From Rubrobacter_A sp965214435 (GTDB lineage: Bacteria; Actinomycetota; Rubrobacteria; Rubrobacterales; Rubrobacteraceae), in NCBI GenBank assembly GCA_965214435.1, contig OZ243960.1:3038001-3102000 (forward strand): a stretch of DNA of 64,000 nucleotides. Reading direction: 5' to 3'. Shown one piece after another: positions 51,078 through 58,513 of this stretch. The notes under the pieces are model-generated. The model searched no databases. It saw only the letters and a program-made list of their open reading frames with translations, and was not told the DNA's origin. Each line of letters begins with the position of its first letter. Positions within the stretch are counted from its first letter, which is position 1. A program made the translations under genes and the position numbers.

Positions 51078-52793
51078 GTGATCCTCGGCGACTTTACTCG
51101 CATTCTTGAAACAGACCTCGGGGCGATCCCGATTACCGAGGGCAACGCCCGGAGTTCTGTCGGGGGTCTGGCGGTGGATGAGGCTAGCCGCGGCTGGCTT
51201 GAACCCGGTGAGGCTGCGGTTACCACACGGGCAGAGCTAGAACCGGAGTTTCTCGACGAGGTGTGCGGCGCGGGGGCTCCGGTGGTCGTCTGGCGCCGCG
51301 GCGGGGATTCCGTACCGAAGGAGATCCTGGCTCGGGCGGAGAAACTCGGGCTCGGACTCTACCTGCTATCGCCTGAGGTACCTCTGCGGAGGCTGCTAGG
51401 CATCTTTTCCTGGGACAACGGCCTTTTGCTGCACTCTCATGGCTCTGTCCGGGCGCTGCTCGACAGCACGGGCGGGGAAACGTCGATCGTGGACCTCGCG
51501 GGGCGCATCTCGGGTCTCCTCGGCCGGGAGGTGGTCGTGGAGGACCCCGTCGGACGGCTGATAGCCGGCGGCCTCCCGGAGGACTTCGGCAATGGCACCG
51601 GGCAGAGCCGGCAAACCCTGGCCTCCCTCCTTGAAGAGCACGGCTTGCGGGCCTCACGCGGTTCGGGGATAGAAGAGACGCGCCGGGAGCGCCGGGACCG
51701 CTACGCCCGGCTCCCGGACGGTTTCCTCTCGATACCCGTAGAGCGGTGGCGGGTCGGGGACAACGAGTTTTTCTGGATGCCGGTCGGGAGCGGGGCCCCT
51801 GCGGGGTACCTGTGGCTGGACCTCGTGGAGCGTCCGATAGATCCAGAAGACGTGGTGCTCTTGCACTGGGCCCGGCACGTCATGGAAGCCGCGCTCGGCC
51901 GGGAGCGGGTCCGCCTGGAGACCGAGCTCGGCGTCCGGGGAGACTTTATAGACGATCTGATCACGGGTCACTTCGGTTCTCTGGAGCTGGTCTTGCAGCG
52001 GGCCCGGTACCTCGGCGCGGACCTCTCGCGGGGAGCCATGGCGATCATCGTGGACATCGACGACTTCGCCCGGTACCTGGAGCGCCGCAGGTTGAGCGAA
52101 CCCGCGATCCAGGAGCTCAAACGCCGGCTGGCCGATGCGGTCCGGCTACAAGCCCGGCAAGTTTTTTCTAACTTTCTATCCGGTCCGCGCTCGGACAACG
52201 TCATACTGTTTGTAGGCCCCTCCGAAGCCGAGGCTTCGTCCGAACTCTCCGAAAAAGCGCGGCTTCTGGCAGCCCGGGTACAGCGCTACGTCAAGGGACT
52301 GCTGCCGGACCTCACCATCTCCATCGGCATCGGGCGTTACACCGCGGACCCCGCCCTGCTTCCGGACGCCTACTCCGAAGCCGAGGTCACGCTGGAGATA
52401 GGACACCGCATAAACGGCCCGGCTTCTATCTCCACGTTCGAGAATACCGGAACGTACAAGCTCCTTTTCCGGGTCCTCCAGGACAATCCCGAAGAACTCG
52501 AAGCTTTCTATAACGAGACTCTAGAGCCCGCCGTCGCCTACGACTCCCGCTACGGCACAGACCTCGTCCACACCCTACTGACCTACTTGCGCAACGACGC
52601 CAGCACCGTCAAGACCGCCGGTGAACTCTTTGCCCACCGGCACACCATCCGCTACCGGCTCGACCGGCTCCGGGAGCTTACGACCCTCGACGTCGACCGC
52701 AGCGAAGACCGGGAACGCATAACCCTCGGCATAAAAGCCATGCAACTTCTAGGTTACGCCCCAACCGAACACTCCAGCTTTAACGACCGCTAG
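51078..52793 (+). CDS. PucR/CdaR-family transcriptional regulator
   Basis: A 571-residue regulator. The N-terminal half has an unfamiliar domain (about 1-130), the middle resembles the GGDEF-like domain of the CdaR group (DDLITGHFGSLELVLQRARYLGADLS), and the C-terminal PucR helix-turn-helix is clear: LLTYLRNDASTVKTAGELFAH followed by HTIRYRLDRLRELT. Such proteins respond to purine or carbon/nitrogen compounds. It lies 165 bases upstream of the ammonium transporter on the same strand, so it may control it. GTG start after a GGGGG ribosome site. Confidence 0.85.
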   Translation: MILGDFTRILETDLGAIPITEGNARSSVGGLAVDEASRGWLEPGEAAVTTRAELEPEFLDEVCGAGAPVVVWRRGGDSVPKEILARAEKLGLGLYLLSPEVPLRRLLGIFSWDNGLLLHSHGSVRALLDSTGGETSIVDLAGRISGLLGREVVVEDPVGRLIAGGLPEDFGNGTGQSRQTLASLLEEHGLRASRGSGIEETRRERRDRYARLPDGFLSIPVERWRVGDNEFFWMPVGSGAPAGYLWLDLVERPIDPEDVVLLHWARHVMEAALGRERVRLETELGVRGDFIDDLITGHFGSLELVLQRARYLGADLSRGAMAIIVDIDDFARYLERRRLSEPAIQELKRRLADAVRLQARQVFSNFLSGPRSDNVILFVGPSEAEASSELSEKARLLAARVQRYVKGLLPDLTISIGIGRYTADPALLPDAYSEAEVTLEIGHRINGPASISTFENTGTYKLLFRVLQDNPEELEAFYNETLEPAVAYDSRYGTDLVHTLLTYLRNDASTVKTAGELFAHRHTIRYRLDRLRELTTLDVDRSEDRERITLGIKAMQLLGYAPTEHSSFNDR

Positions 52794-52957
52794 CGTCGCC
52801 ATTACCAAAACAAGTCCGAGTTTGTACAAGTAAATAACCCTGGACGTCGTACGGGACTTGATGTTTGTACATCTGGCTAAAGACGACTGGCACACAGTCG
52901 CTTATTCTGGGCGAAACATACGGACGTAAAGAACATTTACCAGTTGAGGAGGAAATT
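52794..52957 (+). promoter_or_regulatory. Upstream region of the ammonium transporter with direct repeats
   Basis: Two copies of GTTTGTACA lie at 52820-52828 and 52863-52871, 43 bases apart (four helical turns), and a CGACTG-GCACA-CAGTCG hairpin at 52884-52900. A GAGGAGG ribosome site ends the region. Repeats of this spacing suggest binding of a regulator, perhaps the PucR-type neighbour; no known nitrogen-regulator consensus is matched with certainty. Confidence 0.45.
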
Positions 52958-54361
52958 TTGCGTCGATTAGGACTCGTATTCGCCGGTGCTCTGCTCATAG
53001 CTCTAGCTTTGCCCTCGGTGGCTTTTGCCCAGGATGCGACGAGCCCGGAGGATCTGCAGTTCGTCGCTAATACCATCTGGGTAATGGTGGCGTTCGTGCT
53101 GGTGCTATTCATGCAAGCCGGGTTCGCCATGTTGGAGGTCGGCTTCTCCCGGATGAAGAACGTCGGAAGCGTTGTGGCGAAGATCTTGGCTAACATGGGG
53201 ATCGGGGCGCTCGTCTTCTGGGCGGTCGGCTTCGGCCTCGCTTTTGGAGAAGGCAACGCGCTCTTCGGGGCCGAAGGCTTTTTCCTCACGGGCTTTGAAG
53301 ACGATGGTATACCGTCCTCCCTGCTGTTCCTGTTCCAGACGGCGTTCGCGCTCGTCTCGCTGGCTATCGTGTGGGGCACGATGCTGGAGCGGACCAAGTT
53401 CCCCGTGTACCTGATCTTCGCGGTCGTCTTTGTCGGCCTTATCTACCCGGTAGTGGCGCACTGGATCTGGGGCGGCGGCTGGCTCAGCAACATTGGTAAG
53501 CAAGACTTCGCCGGTTCGACGGTCGTCCACCTCTCCGGCGCGATGGCGGCCCTGGCGGGCACCCTGATCCTCGGTCCGAGGCTCGGCAAGTACGACGATG
53601 ACGGCAACCCGCAGACCATCGCCGGCCACAACATGCCGCTGGCGGTACTGGGCGTCCTGATCCTGTGGGTCGGCTGGCAGGGCTTTAACCCCGGCTCTAC
53701 GCTGGGAGCCGTCCCGGAGATCGCCGACATCGCCCTGACGACCAACCTCGCGGCCGCGGCCGGCGTGGTCGGGGCGATTATCATGAGCTACGCTTACCGG
53801 CGCAACGTGGACGTCGGGATGGCCGGTAACGGGGCTATCGCGGCGCTCGTTGCCATTACCGCCTCGTGCGCCTTTGTAGCGCCGTGGGCGTCGGTGATCA
53901 TCGGGTTTATCGCGGGCGTCATCATGTATGTGAGCCTCATATTCTTTGATAAAATCGGCGTTGACGACCCGGTGGGCGCTATCGCGGCTCACGGTATGGG
54001 CGGTATCTGGGGCACGCTCTCCTGCGGCTTCTTTACGACTCCCGCGCTGGCGGAGGCCAACGGCGGCAATCCGGGCCTGTTCTACGGCGGCGGCCTTACC
54101 CAGCTCGGCATCCAAGCCGTCGGCATAGTCGCGGCGGGCGGCTTTGTGTTTATCGCCTCGCTGGCGGTGTTCTCGCTCCTCAAGGCGACCATCGGCATCC
54201 GGGTCAAGCCGGACGAAGAGCTAAACGGTCTTGATATCAGCGAGCACGGTGGCTACGGCATGGCCGAAAGCCTCGTGGCGACCGACCCTTCTAACGGCAA
54301 CGGCAGCAACGGCTATAAAGCTCAGCAGCCGCGGGAGAAAGCCCCGGAGACTAACGCTTAG
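52958..54361 (+). CDS. amt: Ammonium transporter
   Basis: Ammonium channel of the Amt/MEP family. Start TTG at 52958, after GAGGAGG-aaatt; the longer frame from 52865 is unlikely. The 467-residue product begins with a signal-like helix ending ALPSVAFAQ, then eleven membrane helices. Pore histidines sit in AGSTVVHLSGAMAALAG and IAAHGMGGIWGTL. The C-terminus ends in a Ser/Asn-rich tail. No glnB/glnK neighbour is seen. Confidence 0.94.
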   Translation: MRRLGLVFAGALLIALALPSVAFAQDATSPEDLQFVANTIWVMVAFVLVLFMQAGFAMLEVGFSRMKNVGSVVAKILANMGIGALVFWAVGFGLAFGEGNALFGAEGFFLTGFEDDGIPSSLLFLFQTAFALVSLAIVWGTMLERTKFPVYLIFAVVFVGLIYPVVAHWIWGGGWLSNIGKQDFAGSTVVHLSGAMAALAGTLILGPRLGKYDDDGNPQTIAGHNMPLAVLGVLILWVGWQGFNPGSTLGAVPEIADIALTTNLAAAAGVVGAIIMSYAYRRNVDVGMAGNGAIAALVAITASCAFVAPWASVIIGFIAGVIMYVSLIFFDKIGVDDPVGAIAAHGMGGIWGTLSCGFFTTPALAEANGGNPGLFYGGGLTQLGIQAVGIVAAGGFVFIASLAVFSLLKATIGIRVKPDEELNGLDISEHGGYGMAESLVATDPSNGNGSNGYKAQQPREKAPETNA

Positions 54362-54416
54362 GCAGTAACAGCACAGACCGCTGGCCGGACCGCAACTGGT
54401 CGGCGCCTTTCCCCAC

Positions 54417-54455
54417 GGACCCTGGAGCCTTAGCCTCCGGGGTCCTCTTCTGCGG
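54417..54455 (+). terminator. Terminator after the ammonium transporter gene
   Basis: GGACCCTGGAG (54417-54427) and CTCCGGGGTCC (54435-54445) form an 11-bp stem with one G-T pair, followed by TCTTCT. It ends the amt transcript; the next gene has its own AT-rich region (TATAAA near 54486). Confidence 0.65.
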
Positions 54456-54521
54456 ACAGCACCGGACCGGGTATAAACCCAGGTTATAAAGAGAACTTGT
54501 AAGAGACGAGGAGGAAAAGAT

Positions 54522-54803
54522 TTGGAGCAGTCGATAGCACAAGCCGCCGGGAACCGTAACAACATTGTCAGGGTCTACGGCGATCGGGTAGAGTTCCTTA
54601 GCGGCTGGCAGGGTCAGAACAAGGAGACTGTTGACCTCCGGGACATCGAAGACGTCGATATAAAAGGCTGGGTAAACTGTACCCTGAGCATCAGGACCAA
54701 CAAGGGCCGGGTACACCAGCTAGAACGCCTGGCACGGCCGGACGCCACCAGCATAAAAAGGACCGTGGAAAGCCAGAAGCAGAAAGCCGGACTGCAGAGC
54801 TAG
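54522..54803 (+). CDS. Small PH-like domain protein
   Basis: A 93-residue protein with alternating strands (NIVRVYGDRVEFLSGW, TVDLRDIEDVDIKGW, TLSIRTNKGRVHQLERL) and a final helix, which resembles bacterial PH-domain proteins. TTG start at 54522 with an AGGAGG site eight bases upstream. It lies between the ammonium transporter and an MFS transporter. No function can be assigned. Confidence 0.65.
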   Translation: MEQSIAQAAGNRNNIVRVYGDRVEFLSGWQGQNKETVDLRDIEDVDIKGWVNCTLSIRTNKGRVHQLERLARPDATSIKRTVESQKQKAGLQS

Positions 54804-54833
54804 GAGTCTTCTACTGTAGAAACCGGCGTACCC

Positions 54834-54861
54834 TTGACGAAACCTGCTGGGGCAGTAGCCT
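54834..54861 (+). promoter_or_regulatory. Possible promoter of the MFS transporter gene
   Basis: TTGACG (54834-54839), 16 bases, TAGCCT (54856-54861), about 35 bases before the proposed start. The -10 is weak. Confidence 0.35.
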
Positions 54862-54895
54862 ATTACGGTTACCCTAGAGACCGGAGGAGGCCCGG

Positions 54896-56167
54896 ATCCA
54901 GCGTTCCAAACTCTCGTTTTCCGGTGCCCGCTCACCGTTCTACGGCTGGGCCGTGGTCGCCGCGGCCACGCTCGCCGCGTTCTGCTCGGGTCCCGGACAA
55001 TCGTTTGTATTCTCGGTCTTTGTAGACCCGATACTGGCCGACACCGGGCTCTCCAGGGTCTATCTTTCGACACTCTACGCCCTCGGTACCGCGGTAAGCG
55101 CCGTCATGGTCGTGCTGGTCGCCCGCCTCGTAGACCGCTTCGGGGCTCGCATCATGCTCGCGGTTATAGCGCTATTCCTCGGCATAGCCTGCTTCGGGAT
55201 GTCCTTTGCGGCGGGTCCGGTAGCGCTCTTTCTAGGCTTCGCCGCCCTGCGAGCCCTCGGCCAGGGCTCCCTGCCGGTAACCGCCACGATGCTCACCGCC
55301 CAGTGGTTCGTCAAGCGCCGGGGCCGGGCGATGTCCATAGTGATACTCGGCCTCGCCGCCTCAAACGCGCTGCTGCCGCCAGTAACCCAGGGCTTTATAA
55401 GCTCCTTCGGGTGGCGGGAGGCGTACATCGGCCTCGGAGTCATGGTCTGGGTGCTCTTGATACCGGCCGCCATCTTCGTGGTCCGCAGCCGCCCGGAGAT
55501 GGTGGGCCTCCACCCCGACGGCTCCCTGGAGCCGGTCCAGGAACCCGGCTCGGAGGAAGACCCCGCCAGTACGGCGGGCCGCCGCCGGGTTGTCACCTCA
55601 CTCAACTTCTGGCTGCTCGCGCTGCCGCTGGCGGCGGTTCCATTTGTCGTAACGGCGCTGGTGTTCCACCAGATCTCGATCCTCGGCCAGCAGGGTCTCG
55701 AAGCAGGCGTGGCGGCGGCGGTCTTCGTGGTCTTTGCTGCGGCTTCGGCCGCGTCCACGGCCTTCTCGGGCGTCCTGATCGAGAAGCTCGGCCCCCGCAA
55801 ACCGCTAGGCATCAGCCTCGGCCTGCTGTTCGTGGGAATATTGAGCCTCCAGTTTGTTACGACGCCGCTGTTGGCGGCGGTTTACGCGGCGGTGCTCGGC
55901 GCGGCGGCGGGTATGCAGGGGGTGGTGAACGGCGTGATCTGGGCGCACTACTACGGCCGGCGCGGCCTCGGAGCGGTTCAGGGACCGGCGACGATGGTAG
56001 CCATCTCCGCCGCGGCCCTCGCTCCTCTCCCCCTCGCCGCCCTCCAGCAACCCTCCGGCAGCTACGCTCTGGGCCTCGCCTTTATGGCCGCCATCCCGGT
56101 AGCCTGCGCCGTCATGGCCTACCTCTTCGACCCCAAACGCTTTAACCGCGAGGTAGAGTCCGCCTGA
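54896..56167 (+). CDS. MFS transporter
   Basis: A twelve-helix major facilitator of the oxalate/formate or monocarboxylate type (VDRFGARIMLAVIALFLGIA is the loop-2 signature). The longest standard frame starts at GTG 54953, but this cuts the first helix (conserved FYGWAVVAAATL). Upstream in the same frame, GGAGGAGG (54883-54890) is followed by five bases and ATC at 54896-54898, giving MQRSKLSFSGARSPFYGWAV with the normal N-terminus. I therefore propose the ATC start (423 residues). Substrate unknown. Confidence 0.82.
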   Translation: MQRSKLSFSGARSPFYGWAVVAAATLAAFCSGPGQSFVFSVFVDPILADTGLSRVYLSTLYALGTAVSAVMVVLVARLVDRFGARIMLAVIALFLGIACFGMSFAAGPVALFLGFAALRALGQGSLPVTATMLTAQWFVKRRGRAMSIVILGLAASNALLPPVTQGFISSFGWREAYIGLGVMVWVLLIPAAIFVVRSRPEMVGLHPDGSLEPVQEPGSEEDPASTAGRRRVVTSLNFWLLALPLAAVPFVVTALVFHQISILGQQGLEAGVAAAVFVVFAAASAASTAFSGVLIEKLGPRKPLGISLGLLFVGILSLQFVTTPLLAAVYAAVLGAAAGMQGVVNGVIWAHYYGRRGLGAVQGPATMVAISAAALAPLPLAALQQPSGSYALGLAFMAAIPVACAVMAYLFDPKRFNREVESA

Positions 56168-56349
56168 GCCTGAAAACATAATCCGTGTTTAACCGGAGCG
56201 GCGGCTCTGCTATCTTACTCGGGCGACTTCGGTAGGAACCGAGCTCGCAATTCCCTGTAGCAGGCGAGTTCTCGGCGACTTTGAGGGTTACGCCGTAGAC
56301 ATCGACACCGGCGGCACAAACCCTTAATTGCCGTAGGAAGCTGCCAGCC

Positions 56350-56367
56350 CTACTCATGAAGTGTGGG
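56350..56367 (+). repeat. Left arm of an inverted repeat around the MerR-type gene
   Basis: CTACTCATGAAGTGTGGG. An exact reverse complement lies at 57593-57610. The similarity continues weakly for about 25 bases inward of each arm, so this may be the end of an old mobile element. Confidence 0.6.
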
Positions 56368-56506
56368 CTCTGTCGGCATCTTGGTGAACCAAAGCGTCCT
56401 CTACCGAACTGCCGTTTCGGGCTGTGGTCTAGGTCGCCGTAACCCTTGCTCTCAGCAGCCTTACCTCCATGTTCTCTGGAAGAAGTCGGCTGGTTGCCGC
56501 CTGTGG

Positions 56507-56587
56507 ATGCTCATGTACCGACTCCTTTGGCTATTTATGGTCTTTGTCTGTGCTACGGTGGCCGCCTGTGGTAGACCTGCGGTTTAG
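56507..56587 (+). pseudogene. Truncated lipoprotein gene (signal peptide only)
   Basis: The frame reads MLMYRLLWLFMVFVCATVAA then CGRPAV and a TAG: a complete lipoprotein signal with lipobox VAAC and only six residues of mature protein. It looks like the start of a lipoprotein gene whose remainder is lost, or a very small lipoprotein. No ribosome site is evident. Confidence 0.4.
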
Positions 56588-56657
56588 CAAACAGGATAAG
56601 GCCGGAGATCTGATCCTTCCGACCTCCGGCTCGCGAGTAAGTGACGCAGGTAGTGCT

Positions 56658-57473
56658 TTACCAATGACCCTGTGAAGCTGCGGTAGCCTTTCCTATGTAC
56701 TCCATCAGTTTGCCCATGTGGGCGGTGTCCATACCACCGACGCTCTCCTCCTCTTGCCACACGTTACCGAGTGACCGGCGGATGCTGGGGTCCCCACCGG
56801 TAAACTCCTCGATGAGTTTCATCCAGCGCCGGGCAAGCTCCTGCACCCGCCCGTCCGCGGGGTCGGTTCCGGCTTCCATCTCCGCCTCGATCTGCTCGAT
56901 AAGCCTGGGCCACTCAGCCTCGACCTCTCGAATCCTCTCCTGGCCGAGCTCCTGCCTGCGGCGGTCGAGTTTCTCCAACTGCTCGGCCGTGTAGTGCTTC
57001 TCTATGTTCTCCGACATCTTCGTCACCTCCATGACGGTCTCTACAAACCTCTGCGCGGATACCGCTCCACCAGAGTCTTTTCTAGCGCCGGCTCTAGTAG
57101 CCAAAAAAGCCACAACGCTTTCAAGGCGCTCGCAAAGCTTGCGCTCCGCCTCGATCCGCTCTTTGAGCCGCGCGATGTGCAGCCCGATCACCCTGGTAGA
57201 CGAGTGGTCCTCCTCATCTAGAATTCCTCCGATCTCGTTCAGGGATAGGCCTAGAGCTCGTAGAGACGCTATTTGCTGGAGGCGCAGTACCTCCTCTTCA
57301 GAGTAGAGGCGATGACCCGCTTCGGTGCGCTCCGAAGGCACGAGCAGGCCGATCTTCTCGTAGTGGTGCAAGGCGCGCACCGAGAGGCCCGTACTGTCTG
57401 CCAACTCGCCGACCTTCCAGCGGCTCTCGCGCTGTGTCTTGCTCGTTTCTCTAAGCGGTCTCCTGGCATCCAT
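56658..57473 (-). CDS. MerR-family regulator with TipAS effector domain
   Basis: A 271-residue regulator. The HTH is in WKVGELADSTGLSVRALHHY near residues 19-38, followed by IGLLVPSERTEAGHRLYSEEE and a helical linker. The C-terminal part from about 155 (HYTAEQLEKLDRRRQELG to VWQEEE) is the TipAS antibiotic-binding domain. TipA-type proteins activate drug-export genes; no target gene is adjacent. It lies within an inverted repeat of 18 bp. Confidence 0.9.
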   Translation of the reverse strand: MDARRPLRETSKTQRESRWKVGELADSTGLSVRALHHYEKIGLLVPSERTEAGHRLYSEEEVLRLQQIASLRALGLSLNEIGGILDEEDHSSTRVIGLHIARLKERIEAERKLCERLESVVAFLATRAGARKDSGGAVSAQRFVETVMEVTKMSENIEKHYTAEQLEKLDRRRQELGQERIREVEAEWPRLIEQIEAEMEAGTDPADGRVQELARRWMKLIEEFTGGDPSIRRSLGNVWQEEESVGGMDTAHMGKLMEYIGKATAASQGHW

Positions 57474-57592
57474 AACTAGAAGAGTACGACCTCACCCTGC
57501 GTAAGGTTCAAGGGTAAAAGAAACAAATTCTCAGAAATTCTTCGAAATCTCAGATAGCGGCCGGGCTTTGCTTTATCAAGAGTCTGCCAGGA

Positions 57593-57610
57593 CCCACACT
57601 TCATGAGTAG
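57593..57610 (-). repeat. Right arm of the inverted repeat around the MerR-type gene
   Basis: CCCACACTTCATGAGTAG, exact reverse complement of 56350-56367, 120 bases upstream of the MerR-type start. Confidence 0.6.
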
Positions 57611-57636
57611 AGCTGAGCATAGACTAGAGGTTAGCG

Positions 57637-57831
57637 ATGTACGCCGACGATGTGGACTCCATGCGGAAAGATTACGAGCGGCTACAGGAGACGGTGGGCT
57701 CCAATCCCGGAGACTGCTTTACTATCGAGAACGCTTATATGGCGTACTTCAACCCGGAGATCGTTCAGAGAAACCTCGACTACTCCCGCAAGATAGTGGC
57801 CGGCGTAGAGAGCACCGTAGTTGGGAATTGA
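57637..57831 (+). CDS. Small hypothetical protein, perhaps frameshifted
   Basis: A 64-residue acidic, helical frame (DDVDSMRKDYERLQETVGSN, then an aromatic AYMAYFNPEIVQRNLDYSRKI). It ends VVGN-stop. In the adjacent frame the sequence continues as GIEESVSRVEDELDGLQKAV followed by RAGE to a TAG at about 57920, in the same coiled-coil style, which suggests one lost frame and an original of about 95 residues. I recognise no family. Confidence 0.45.
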   Translation: MYADDVDSMRKDYERLQETVGSNPGDCFTIENAYMAYFNPEIVQRNLDYSRKIVAGVESTVVGN

Positions 57832-58513
57832 GGAGAGTGTAAGCCGGGTAGAGGACGAGCTAGACGGTTTGCAGAAAGCGGTAAGGGCTGGCGAGAGTGG
57901 TGCCGGTGCTGCGTAGTGTCGTTTGAGGGACGTAGCTAGAAAGCGGTTCCGGCACCCGAGAGCAGATCGCCGCCGCTGAGAAGTCGGTAGAGAAGGGTAG
58001 ATCTCGAGTAGAAGTTTTGAAGGGGAGGCGCAACTTTTCTAAAAGTTCGGTACTTATCTCTGCTCGCGTATCATCAAAACCTCCCCCGGCTTCGTTCAGC
58101 TTACAGGCTTCAGCCGCTGCGCTCTGGCGTACCCCGGTCAGGCCACCTCGACATCGTGGAAAACACTGTTCTATAAGGCAAAAACTCATATAGTTTTTCG
58201 TTCTGGTACAACTCCATACGGTAGATTTCCGAGAAGGCGTCTTCAAGGAGGCTTAACGAATGATCTGGTTCAGTTGCTACTCGTAGTCCGAGTCCCGTCC
58301 CACGTAATTCAGACAGGCGTGGTTCGCCACCGTCCAAGTTCGACTGTGCACCGAGCATCGCAAGTACCTCCTCGTTGACCTCGAGAATGATGTACTTAAG
58401 CGACCAACTCGCGAGGGCTTTTCAACCGCATTTCTAAAGAGTAGCTCTCAGGGTAGTCAGGATGGTTCCGGGTCCTGGACATCACTGGCCTATTCCTCAC
58501 ACCCGCCGCAAGC
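57832..58513. other. Stretch without a credible gene
   Basis: About 680 bases. It holds the tail of the broken frame above and two minus-strand frames (57860-58246 and 58110-58358) that are not supported by codon bias or motifs; the latter contains a protein-like phrase (RMELYQNEKLYEFLPYRTVF) and may be a relic. No RNA gene was recognised. Confidence 0.4.

Larger units (their letters stand above)
56168..56657. other. Intergenic region with degraded sequence
   Basis: About 490 bases between the MFS gene and the convergent MerR-type gene. It contains the left copy of an inverted repeat and a truncated lipoprotein signal. The minus strand has one 71-codon frame (56142-56357) with a phrase LRVCAAGVDVYGVTL that looks protein-like but is not recognised. 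No intact gene. Confidence 0.4.

Noticed and set aside
53105..54115. 336-codon minus-strand frame
   Set aside because: Antisense of amt, rich in Arg/Asp/His with no motif.
58110..58358. 83-codon minus-strand frame as a gene
   Set aside because: No ribosome site, no motif, and it overlaps another frame of equal quality; treated as possible relic only.
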